From Mesodorylaimus sp. YZB2_4 (Eukaryota > Nematoda > Enoplea > Dorylaimida > Dorylaimidae): a DNA stretch of 64,000 nt. Below, piece after piece: positions 1-9,277 of this stretch. The translations under genes were made by a program, and so were the position numbers. Each line of letters opens with the position of its first letter. The stretch's first letter is position 1. The DNA is taken from NCBI GenBank assembly GCA_030248295.1, contig JASANH010000053.1:62001-126000 (forward strand), written 5' to 3'. A model generated the notes under the pieces. It saw nothing but the letters and a program-made list of their open reading frames with translations. It ran no database searches and was not told the DNA's origin.

Positions 1-261
1 GGAAATGATCATAATGATTTTCACACTGTCAAAACCCAAATTTCTCTACTGTAATCTTGAGTCACTGTAAAGTCCGTAATACTTTTGCGATGTAACAGTT
101 AAGACAAGTAGAGTGTCCTGAATCATTAGTGCTGCTACAAATTTTTTCCAGGTAGGTATTCAGTGAGCATAACCGCGCGCCCAAAGAGGAATACAGCAGC
201 AGCGATCACTATCTCTTTTTCGTGCAATGCTACGGAGTACTTGTTTGTGGAATTTGTTAGT

Positions 262-345
262 AACTAAATGGACTACCGCATTTCCTCGAAATTCCCCCCC
301 CCCCCCCTCGAAGTCCGCCCATCTGGTTATTTTATGGAGGTATCG
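262..345. repeat. Fragment of the CCGTATTTCCTCGAA-type repeat
   Basis: Reads ACCGCATTTCCTCGAAATTC, a C-run, then TCTGGTTATTTTATGG. It matches one end of the 983-1443 element. It sits exactly where exon 3 of copy D stops matching its paralogues, so it probably interrupted that exon. Confidence 0.55.
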
Positions 346-685
346 AGGGCGCATTGTATCGGCTCAGGATTACCTAAATCCCATTTAGTCAATTAAATTA
401 GTATGGCATAAATAGAAAAAGACTTATTACTTTCGACATACTTGCGCTGGTCACAGACGGATGCAACCGGAAAAGTTAAATCATGTATGAGAATCTCAAA
501 TTTGCTAGCGGCAGACTTGTCTGAACAACTGGATAAACAATTCAGTACTTCGTCAAACTTTTGACAGCTCTCAGTTAGATTACAAAAGTCGTGATAAAAA
601 CAAGCTTGCTTGTCACTCAGATCATCACGAGTTGGCCATTTTTTTATACATTCAGATGCGCATTTATCATCGCAATAAGCGCGTC
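341..685 (-). pseudogene. Relic (copy D) of the cysteine-rich secreted family, exon 2 and start of exon 3
   Basis: On the minus strand 685-431 matches exon 2 of the intact genes at 33.5 and 44.0 kb (shared YCDDKC, CNLTESC, CSDKSAASK and VCDQR..YVES blocks). A GTAATA donor follows at 430. The exon 3 start (373-341) keeps NPE..I.CAL and then runs into a C-rich repeat, so the rest of exon 3 is missing. About 100 bp of intron 1 (716-800) also matches the gene at 44 kb. The exon 2 acceptor has lost its AG: the T-run ends TTG where the others read CAG. No exon 1 or last exon is visible upstream or downstream on this strand. With a lost acceptor and a truncated exon 3 this is most likely dead. It is the only copy on the minus strand. 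Confidence 0.75.
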
Positions 686-982
686 CAAAAAACAAGTACC
701 GGTATGATTTCAACTTGAGTACAGCCTGAAATGAATACAGAACACCCAGAGAGCAGATGGTTCCATAAAACACGATTGCATTATGCAGGACCATATGGCT
801 CGTTTTGGGCTATTTGGACTCGATATACCCATTGCAGTACAACAACTGTCCCGGACATGGTGACTTCACTCTTTTGGTGCCAGGAACAAGACTGACACTG
901 AGATCAGGGTCAAATATGACTATTAAAGTTTTGATTCCTTGAATCGCAGGCAAAGTCGCAAAAAAACCGCCGGCTTTTTCGA

Positions 983-1443
983 CTTACCGTATTTCCTCGA
1001 ACTCCTCCCCCCTCTGGTTATTCTCCCTGTCTAGACCCCGATTGAACTTTACAAAATCCTCCCCCAGGGGACAAATTTGAATTACCTTACAGTATCACCA
1101 GGTGTGGAAAATGTGGAGGACATGAGTGTTATCGTGATAGAAAATGTTTTCCTCGAAGAGTCGTTTGATAAAGATGAGGTTGAAGACAGAGATATCGTGC
1201 ATATTCATTAAATTCGGCTAGGAGTAGCATGAATTCGGGAAGAGAAATATTGAAATAAACGAAGTTAGCGATACTTGTTGGGAAGCTTCAGGCTGTCTTT
1301 CTTTCTATAATGGCATCTGGAAAATGTTTGAGTTTTATTTCCCCCTTTCCCTCTTGAAATCCTCCCCTTCTGGTTATTCTTCCCCGTCTGGAACCTATTT
1401 GAAAAAATTTCTCCCCCGGGGAGAATTTCGAGGAAATACGGTA
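983..1443. mobile_element. MITE-like element with CCGTATTTCCTCGAA ends
   Basis: The left end TTACCGTATTTCCTCGAA (about 984) is repeated in inverse at the right end, TTTCGAGGAAATACGGTAA (about 1424-1442). The subterminal CCTCCCC and CTGGTTATTC blocks are also inverted. The internal 350 bp has no recognisable gene. Related pieces lie at 262-345 and 30144-30275, so this is a dispersed non-autonomous DNA element. Confidence 0.6.
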
Positions 1444-1527
1444 ATTTTAGCTTGACTGACTTGACTAAATTCAGGTTTATCCAATTTTGTCAGCCCGCGT
1501 ACTGTGAAAAAAGGACCTGGAAGGAAG

Positions 1528-1610
1528 TGACCTGGGCGTCTGCCTCTCACGCTTGGTGCGCACTTACCGGGGAGGGCTCGACTCTCTCATGGGCAAAAAT
1601 AATTGTCGAT
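1528..1610 (+). repeat. Diverged relic of the tRNA-derived SINE (family 1)
   Basis: GGGCGTCTGCCTCTCACGC followed by GGTGCGCACTTACC..GGG..CTCGACTC matches the tRNA-like head of the SINE copies at 16801, 45685 and 55261, with many changes and no (GAACAT)n tail. Confidence 0.4.
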
Positions 1611-1639
1611 TTGCAGGTTCTTTAGCCCCCGAGTGCTCT

Positions 1640-2650
1640 GTACACATAGTACTCGGCTGTGGAAAAGTATGATATGAAACAACTCACTTGTGAAAGATCA
1701 CGTCGACGATACTTGTCAGATTCATCTGCAGGTAGCAGCTAACTATGATATGATATGTACTATAGTCCCCATGACACTTACAGTTGGAATGCTACGTTTT
1801 TCTCGCGTCTGTAATGTTTCCTTAAAAAAAACGAAACGAAAATCAGATATTCAGGGAAAGGTGAGCGGATACACTTCGCGCGCTACTGGCTGTGATGCGC
1901 AGGATAATGGACTACTATAAGTACAAAGATTTTCAGTTAAATAACAAAACGTGCTCTGGCAAGCGATATTACTCCGTATCTGTAAATGGCAAGGGTGTAG
2001 CACTGTATCATCAGAGATCCACACCAGAGTGTTCTTAAATACCCCCCACAGCCCATCATCGGCTAGTCATGACTAATCACCCTCTCATCCTGCTACAGGT
2101 TTATAATCTTCCAAGGCCAAATGCGTGGAACGCTCTTTGTGAGCCAACGCATACCTACCTTTTTAAAGTCCAAGGCAGGACGAAACTGCTGTGCAGCTTT
2201 ATTGTACTGCAGTAAGCATAAATTACGTGGCGCACAACCCACTTGCTCTTCGTGGCTAAATAAACATCAGTTTTGTAAACTAGCGAACCAGTCAAGCTGA
2301 GTCTGGCGAGAGCCGGATGATCCCACTAAAAGTCGAGCAACAAACTACAAAGTTATCTCGTAGGTGCTTTCTTATGTGTCTAGTGGTTTGAGGTAGATTT
2401 GCAACAAGATCGTGCTTTTCTGATCTTTTGCACCACACTCATACTGCGCCCATTGCTAAAACTCTAGTTCTGTTTTTATAGGTTGTTCTGTTTGAGCGGT
2501 GAACCAATGATAATTTTGTGTCACGCTTGCTGTCTTTTTGAGGTGCGCAGGAGTTTTCCTTGAGATAACAATTTTTGGCTTACTAGTCAGTGTATCTTTG
2601 AGGAAGCATCTAAGAGATGGAGGTCTCAAATATTATTCTGGATCAGGAGC
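1640..2650. other. No recognisable gene or repeat
   Basis: Only short open frames without domain resemblance (for example 1690-1920). I see no convincing exon, RNA gene or inverted repeat. Confidence 0.4.
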
Positions 2651-2699
2651 GAATAGGTGTGTAAGACTCTGGCTATCTCCAAAAGCGGTGTTCGTTACA

Positions 2700-2865
2700 T
2701 TTCTGTGACTAGCCTTGACACAGTTTTAGAAAAAGATTTAGTTTCAGTTTTGCTTAAGTTAACAGAGTCTTCGAATAGATTCAGTTTCAGTTACAGTTTA
2801 CTGGATCTTAAAAGATTTGAACTGAATGATTCAGTTTTTCTAGCAAAGATTTTCGTATCTACAAT
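2700..2865. repeat. AACTGAATC-rich internal repeat, copy 1
   Basis: Degenerate repetition of AGATTCAGTTTCAGTTACAG on both strands. The same motif recurs at 7325-7455 and 12660-12772 as tandem AACTGAAACTGAATC. Function unknown. The short open frame here is just this repeat read through. Confidence 0.55.
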
Positions 2866-2948
2866 ATGAATGCTTGGAGAGAAAAAATGTTTTTTTTTCC
2901 TTCATTCAAACGCCACACTTCAAAAACTTTTGCATATAGACTTTAATA

Positions 2949-3397
2949 AAGGGCCGCGGTGGCTCACTTGGTTAAGGCGTTGGTCCCGTATCGCTAGGGT
3001 CAGCATCCCTGACTGACAGACCGCAGTTCTGTTCCGACTGAGGACGGCAGTTTAGTAAGTCCGTCGCTGGTCTTGCACACCTGGCTTTGGGCGACTCACC
3101 CGGTACCGTCAAGTGGCGGACGCCGAATGAGTAGAATCAGAATCAGGGAACTGGTTCTCGAAGACCAGCCGGTTCTAGCCCAGTATCATCCTGGGATGCT
3201 GGTGCTGGCGCCAGGATGCCCTCGTGTGGAGGTGCATGCTCATAATGGAGACGCACTGAGGAGCCGCTGTGAGAACAAGTCACCTCCCGGCCTCGCTTAT
3301 CAACATGACTCCTGCCCGGCTATAGGTAGAAACGGGGAAATTCCGTGGGGACCTGGGGCGGCACGGAGCCCTGACCCACAAAAATTAGAGCAAAAGT
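2949..3397 (+). mobile_element. SINE family 2, longest copy, tRNA-like head
   Basis: Starts GGGCCGCGGTGGCTCACTTG, with an A-box-like TGGCTCACTTGG and a weaker B-box-like GTTCTGTTCCGACT about 70 bp further on. The body has CACCTGGCT.TGGGCGAC, GTCAA.TGGCGGACGC and GGATGCCCTCGTGTGGAGG blocks. It ends near an A-rich AAAAATTAGAGCAAAAG. The body recurs at 28300-28430, 28719-28860, 29640-29950 and 30605-30735. Confidence 0.6.
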
Positions 3398-3809
3398 AGA
3401 AATCACATCATTGCTTCTTTGAACATTACCCGTGTTGCACCAGTTGAGAGAGCAGGAAATAACGCGCTTCATTCACTTCTTGGGAAGGCACTGATGCATG
3501 TACAAGCGAGTAGGTAGCTGGCAACTGTAAATTATGCAGTTAGTTTTTTTATTCGTAGCAAGAAAACAAAAGTGGAAAAATTTGGTGCGTCAAACAGAGT
3601 TCAATGCAGTTTGTAAAACAAAGATTCTGTGCGCAGTAATCAAGGCCCATCGGCCGTCAAAAATTTAAGTACTGTAAGTCAGGTAGTTGGTTTTTTATTG
3701 AAAAATTTAGGCTTCAACAGCTCACAAGGGAACCTTGCCAACCTGTAAAGTCGAACTTGAGATAAGCCATAATTGTAATTTGTTTGGGCACAAAAGGAAG
3801 CTCCACGCA

Positions 3810-4098
3810 AGGTAAAGTTTTGGGGACGTTTACCAACTGGTCAGCAGCAGTCAGCACCTAAAGCCCTTCAAATTTTTTGAGATTCTTCCGTCTTGTCAGG
3901 TCTTCAGTGGAAAAAACCCAAGCCCGACTGTTGGAGCACACAGCTCAAAGCCCCAAACCCGAAAACCGAGTTTAGGAAAACCTGCAAGTCTTTTTTAATA
4001 CTCTGTCTTCTTGTCTCACAGGAATTTAAAAACTTGCAGGACTTTAGTCGCTGATCACTGGTGACCAGCTTGCCAGACAGGCCAAAAATTTGGCATAT
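3810..4098. mobile_element. Fold-back MITE, family GGTCAGCAG
   Basis: The left arm CTGGTCAGCAGCAGTCAGC (about 3838) has an imperfect inverted partner GCTGATCACTGGTGACCAGC (about 4051-4070). The match continues inward (CTAAAG..CTTCAAATTTTT against AAAAACTTGCAGGACTTTAG). A second copy at 7935-8097 plus 12265-12378 was split by the gypsy element. Confidence 0.5.
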
Positions 4099-4149
4099 AG
4101 CTTTTTTATGCTTTAAAAAGAAATGCAGGTACTTCAGGTAAGTCAAGTA

Positions 4150-4230
4150 ATTTCGGGTCGGGACGGGTTGGGTCAAAATCGGGTTGGCTAACTTTTTTAA
4201 AGGATCGGGTAAAACGGGTCAACGAGACTG
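4150..4230. repeat. GGGTCGGGACGGGTT-type simple repeat
   Basis: Irregular (GGGTC/GGGTT)n with GTCAAAATCGGGT. A matching stretch lies at 6885-6970, inside the block that also repeats 4290-4400. Confidence 0.5.
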
Positions 4231-5580
4231 CAACTTTGCGAGGGACCAAAAACCGAAAACCGCCTACTAGCAGCGACAAAAACCTTGGCATGCATAAAGC
4301 ATTGCACTCCCACATTTACATTCTGCGTAACTTCAGAGCATGTCAGGCTGATTGTAGATAAGATGTGCGTATGACCAAGTGTTCTGAGTCATTTCTGCGA
4401 AAGGGCTCATTTCAAAGTACATTTCTACATTTCCACATCTACTTTCATTCAATTGAATAATTTTCCCGGCGACCAAATCCGATATAAAACGACGTTTTCA
4501 AACCCCTGCAAAAAAACGTATTAAATACACCATACAAATCAATAAATTGGCTGAAATTGACATTGACTGATCGATCGATTGATCGATTTCTAGCCGATCA
4601 TGACCGATCGGCGAAAACTTGGATGAAATGACATCAACAGTGTCAACAATAAACAAATAATACAAGAAAAAATTGCTCACAGTTACTCATTTCGCATTAA
4701 TCGCGTATAATAATGAATATTTCAATACTTTAAAATTACACTTGTTTTACTTCTCCTTATAAACTTTTTAATTGATAAAAGTTTCAGTCGTCAGATTTTT
4801 TTCCTGTAATACCTGAATTGGTAGGAAAATAAATTCTCTCCCGAATAGCACTGTTTTCGCAGGTCCCGCTGCTACCAGGCGTGACGGCTTTTTCAAACAA
4901 CAAAACCCCAAATGCAGAAAGGTGGATCCACAATTTTGGCCAGTAGTGTACTCTAAGTTCTTATTGATATTCTTAGCAACTATGATGCGTGGGTGGGACT
5001 AGCCATAGTCCAAGTAGGGCTTGATTATTAGTGGTAGGGCTTATTTCTCTATCATCCCTCTATCTAAGGTTCCGATAGGAGCTAGTATCCAGCGCAATAT
5101 GACCCTGTAATCGGTATCTTTAGTGAAGACCAGGTGAATATTCTGTGTCGAATGAAGGCTTTGACAAGAGAAAACGATGCAAAAACTTTGACAGCCGCAG
5201 CCGTTCTGGTCAAGAGTGGCAGGTAATCGAAGTGACTGATCAATTTTAAATTTTTTGGATTATTTCAAGATGTCTCCATGTAGGCTGCTTGAATTTAATG
5301 TTGCGGTCTAACAGACAAGTTTGTGCATCTAATTTAAGCAGCCTGCGTGAAGATATCGCGAAATAATCCGAAACATTCAAAATTGACTAGCCACTTTGAC
5401 AACCTGCCACTGTTGACCAGAACCCCTGCGGCCGTCAAAATTTATGCATCGTTTTCTCTAGTCACAACCTTTATTTTGACATCTGTCTTAACACTGAGAA
5501 AAACTAGCAGTCCACAGTCCAGTAGCATTAGTTGTAAGCTCGCTCAGCTATTCATTATCCGTCATATATAAAAATTTTTT
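4231..5580. other. Non-coding; part repeated at 7.0 and 34.9 kb
   Basis: 4290-4400 (CCCACATTTACATTCTGCG.. then GACCAAGTGTTCTGAGT) is repeated at 7040-7145 and 34905-35000. 4970-5010 (TTCTTAGCAACTATGATG, then GACTAGCCATAGTC) is repeated at 7190-7230. This suggests another old copy of the intron 1 block of the cysteine-rich family. No exon is seen. Confidence 0.5.
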
Positions 5581-5608
5581 TTTTCAGGAAATCGGGAGGG
5601 AAGAAAGC

Positions 5609-5654
5609 ATGACTTTTTACCTGTGTCCGTTGGTATTTCTCGTCCTTTTTTTTG
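5609..5654 (+). pseudogene. Signal-peptide exon 1 of the cysteine-rich family (copy C, orphan)
   Basis: The 46-nt open exon starts at an ATG and encodes MTFYLCPLVFLVLFF, then a phase-1 GTAAGT donor. It aligns with exon 1 of the genes at 33548 and 43988 in length, sequence and phase. The leader GGAAATCGGGAGGGAAG directly precedes it, and a T-run ending CAG (5586-5587) abuts the leader. No exon 2 or 3 is found on the plus strand before the last-exon copy at 16192. The retroelements between suggest the middle was lost or displaced. It could still be transcribed, but as seen it is a fragment. Confidence 0.7.
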
Positions 5655-7300
5655 GTAAGTTGCGTACATACAAGTAACCCCCAAATGGTCCCAGGGGTTC
5701 GATAAATCAGAGCCAGTCACTCGCTGGTCTCGTTTCCGCTCGGCCGGACAAACGGCTCATCTTAAAATACTCGCGCTTTGTATTTTACTTTTAGCGCCAT
5801 GCACACGTGCTAAAGAAGGCGAGGCTGGGCCTTTTTGCATCTTTTCTTCTTTGACCGTATAGATTAGTCTAGGTCATCATGAGTGTGCGCAAGTTAATAC
5901 AACTGTCCTGAAAGACTTCATTCTCGAAATGTCCAAGCACAGTACACAAAAGTCACGTTTTGTCACGTTTCTTAGTTCGGTTTGCTTATTTGTCTATACA
6001 ATAATTTGAGCAGATATAAATAAAAGCCCGCGAAGCTTTTTGATGCAATATGACCCACGCCTGTGCGTTTCAGTCAAAGCCTTGCGAAAAGCTTGCAAGT
6101 CAATGTGACGTGGACTGGTAGCCGTCCAAATTTTGAAATTACCACATTCAGGCCATTTAGTAGTGGCTTCGTGAGCGCTAGCGCGACGGTATGTTGGCTG
6201 GTATATCATCGGTTAGGATATCTTGACGTTCGTGAAATTGTGAAAATGCTATCAGTACTCGGAATTGAAGTGCTATTGTGTGCCAGCTGACAAAGGGTAT
6301 ATGTAAATTTTGCTGGTCCAGATTATAAGAAAATTTTGTTTAACGATGCGTTTTCGAAACATCAGAGGTTGAAGTTTAAAGAAACCAACGTCAGCTAAGG
6401 TGATGAACACTTCGGCTAAATGATTTGATTGATTTTGGTCAGCATCGCAGCTAGCGGGCGATAATCCTTCTTCACTTTTTACATCAACGGAGTTCGCCCA
6501 ATTCGGTAAGCGGGGGGTATTATGTACTCATATTAGGCCACTGCCAACCACCGAAAACGAATGGATTAGCAAAGCTGTTTGCGCATCGCGTGAAGCAAAG
6601 CAAGCCTGCTTATAACGAAGGATCTTGACCAGTGAATACATTCCGTCATGGGCTTTACATATGACAACACAAAACGCTGGTAAAGCTCAAGCGGAAACGT
6701 TTTTGAAACGGGTTGCCTGCATTATTCTGCAGATTTTTAACCCAATTCAAGGCGACCAAATCAAATCGAATCAACGAAGCAAACAATCAGAATCGATCTG
6801 TGCGATCGCTCGGAATCAATCATAATTCAACGGACCGATTGGTTTTTTTGCCAGGAGGTTCAAAATTTCCGATCAATTAGACCCCGGGTCAGGTCAGCTG
6901 AATTTCGGATCGGGTCAGTCAAAATCGGGTCGGGTCACCATTTTAGAAGATCAGGTCGAACGGGTAAAAATTACAGCAATTTTGCAAGTTAATTCTTATG
7001 GCAATTACAGAAACCGTTTTATTTTGCAGAATTTGCTCCATGCATGCGTGCATAGAGAAATGCATTCCCACATTTTCATTGTGCGTTACTTCCAAGGCTG
7101 TCAGAAAAATTGTACGATGTGACAATGACCAAGTTTTCTGAGTGATTTCTGCATAAGGAATGGTCCCTATCTGAGAGTTACCATTAACATTCTTAGCAAC
7201 TCTGATGAATGGGTGCGACTAGCCATAGTCTGACGAGGTAACCCATACTACTGTGGCACCGGGAATTAGATAAAAAAACATTTAAAGATCAAAAATGACC
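5655..7300 (+). repeat. Duplicated intron 1 block (copy C)
   Basis: Downstream of exon 1 several blocks match intron 1 of the gene at 33.5 kb: GGCGAGGCTGGGC (about 5819 and 33785), GAAATGTCCAAG/GTCACGTTTTGTC (about 5930), GAAACGAATGGATTAGC (about 6555 and 35235), and the 7040-7145 block (34905). This marks a segmental duplication reaching about 1.7 kb past exon 1. Confidence 0.6.
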
Positions 7301-7324
7301 ATATAAATAGCGTTGTTACAGTTG

Positions 7325-7455
7325 ACTGACACTGAATCTTTTTAATTCTGTTAGCTGTAACTGAAACTGAAACTGAAACTGAATCTCCTCGCCAAAACTG
7401 AATTTAAGTGTAACTGAATCTTTTTAGAATCAGTTAAATTCAGTTTTCGAGTTAC
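7325..7455. repeat. AACTGAATC-rich repeat, copy 2
   Basis: Tandem AACTGAAACTGAAACTGAA, then diverged units. See 2700 and 12660. Confidence 0.55.
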
Positions 7456-7934
7456 AACGCTTTTGAAAACTAGTAGTCTGTTTGCGGATGTTCGTGCAGA
7501 TCTCAAAGAGAAACGAAACGCAGCTAGACGAATGGCTGGTTCGAATCATCTTAATCGCGAGTTGGAGGTGTATTTTCTTATCCTTAAAACGCTAGTTATC
7601 GTAAAAATGATCCATTCTAATTTTGGCCCAAATGTAGAGAGAAGTTATAAAATCTTCACGAATATTGTAGTACTTCATCATTTCCTGCAGGCTAGCGCCG
7701 AGTGAGAGAGTTATAAGCTGGGCGAGGTCCAAATTAAAAAGCAGTCGGCATAATTAAAATAAAATAAAAGTACTTACAGTACATGAAAAAAGCTTTGTTC
7801 AATTTCAATCATTTTATTACAAACAGTATTTGAGTTACATCTTCTTGATCTTAGGAAGCTTTGCCAACCAGTGAGTTGAACGACATGCTTATTCGATAAT
7901 TCCCAAGTTCCTGGTGCGGAAGAAAGCCTTACTG

Positions 7935-8097
7935 AAAATATTTGGCCCTTATGGCCAGCTGGTCAGCAGCGGTCAGCTCCTAAAATCTTGCGGGTTTCTT
8001 AAATTCGTGTGTTGCGAGGCGACAGAAAGTTGAGGAACACTCGCAGTGCTCTTCTGAACCCGCTGTTCAGGCCTGACCGGTCATGGGCTTTGGTTCC
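7935..8097. mobile_element. Left half of a fold-back MITE split by the gypsy element
   Basis: GGCCAGCTGGTCAGCAGCGG and CTCCTAAAATCTTGCGGGTT match the left arm of the 3810 element. The partner arm (TTTGCAGGACTTCGGCCGCT, then GAGTAGTTGGCC) is at about 12333-12375, on the other side of the gypsy insertion. Confidence 0.5.
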
Positions 8098-8254
8098 TGT
8101 TATGTCTGAGTGGAACGTAACTATGAATGAGTTCGATGAATAGTAGCCAGAATTACTATTGCGCAAACCTCAGACAACATTCGTACAAAACTAATACAAA
8201 CAAGTATAGGAAAATTGTAAGGCGCCAGTTAGTCGGAAAGCACACTGCTAAATC

Positions 8255-9116
8255 GGTCCCGTGACGATTCCCCCACTGTGTCGTTTCCTCCACCTTGCCT
8301 GGTGGGGGAATCGACTCATGAGACATGCGTCGTTTCCCCCCACTGTGACGGTTCCCCCACCATAATTTTTCTTCTGATGTGCAGGTACGACTTAGGTTGC
8401 AAAAGGCAGCACGAATGTGATAGAATGTATGGCAGCACGATAGGCTTGTCTCCAAGCCTATCGTGCTGCCACACACATGTGAGTAGTGTATAGTACAAGT
8501 TTGCTGTTGCCACTAATGCGCAAGGTATTCAGGCTACGAACTTTTTAAACCACCGACTTATTGCAGAAGGGATATTTGACACGCTGCCAATACGACTGTA
8601 TGTAAAGACCAGACCAGTTTTCCTCTGCTAATGAAGGCATGATTCAAACCCAAATGCAGAACTACCAAACACTAGGATCAGTAAAAACCAAAGATATAAA
8701 TTTAGGCAGTGGGACTTCAGTGAATTAATCAGTATGGCAGCTGCAGATTTTGCGAAGCAGTCTTCTCATTTACGATACATTTAAAGCTGTCTTCGTTGTC
8801 CTTGGACCAGGCGAGAGTGTCCAAGGAGCAAACGCGAAGCAAAGGTTCTAGGTCGCTATTACAACATGGCATCAGAGCATGGCACTCGAATGATGATTCA
8901 ACAAATCCGTGAAGTATTTGAGGCATATTTCATGTCTTCTTGGGTAAACACTGAAGATTTGCGCATGAGTGCTTGTTCCTTGACCAAGGCTCAGAATTTT
9001 AATAGCCGCAGTTTCTCAACAGTTACAGTGGGGGGGGGGGGGGAACTTCGCATGTCTTAGTGAGCCGATTCCCCCCACTAGACGGGGTGGGGAATCGACA
9101 CAGTGGGGAAACATCT
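8255..9116. mobile_element. Nested DNA element with about 95-bp inverted repeats and a 14-bp direct repeat
   Basis: Flanked by identical CACACTGCTAAATC (8241-8254 and 9117-9130), which occurs once in the uninterrupted LTR. The left end (CCCCCACTGTGTCG, GTGGGGGAATCG, ACATGCG, CCCCCCACTGTGAC) pairs in inverse order with the right end (about 9025-9112). No transposase is seen, so it is non-autonomous. It contains a perfect hairpin at 8431-8470 and a G-run at 9028-9041. The duplication is long for a DNA transposon, though up to a few bases could belong to the element. Confidence 0.7.
8431..8470. repeat. Perfect 18-bp-stem hairpin
   Basis: GGCAGCACGATAGGCTTG, loop TCTC, then the exact reverse complement. 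Pairing extends outward with one mismatch (TGTAT/ACACA). It lies inside the nested element. It could be a transposon structure or a small-RNA precursor; no expression evidence is visible. Confidence 0.75.
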
Positions 9117-9277
9117 CACACTGCTAAATCATTGAAAAAAAACATGATATAAGAAAATTACGTGTAAGCTTGTAAGCGGGAACTGAACACTTCCTTCCCC
9201 ACTAAAAAAAATCATAAACTGCTAAAAAGAATGTCATGGCTGAAAATGAAATAACCTCCGAAAGTGTCCCTCCTCAA

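Larger units (their letters stand above)
8098..9189 (-). repeat. LTR of the gypsy element, interrupted by a nested insertion
   Basis: TGTTATGTCTGA...GAACTGAACA matches the LTR at 12045-12259 across 8098-8254 and 9117-9189. In between lies an 862-bp insertion. The 5 bp before it (GTTCC, 8093-8097) equal the 5 bp after the other LTR (12260-12264), the expected gypsy target duplication. The element reads on the minus strand, so this is its 3' LTR. Confidence 0.85.

Noticed and set aside
2949-3060. Second tRNA-like candidate
   Set aside because: The box B region is too diverged, and the unit is repeated with a non-tRNA body at 28-31 kb.
8156-8513. Overlapping frames on both strands rich in SCCHT
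   Set aside because: They come from the hairpin and inverted repeats of the nested element.
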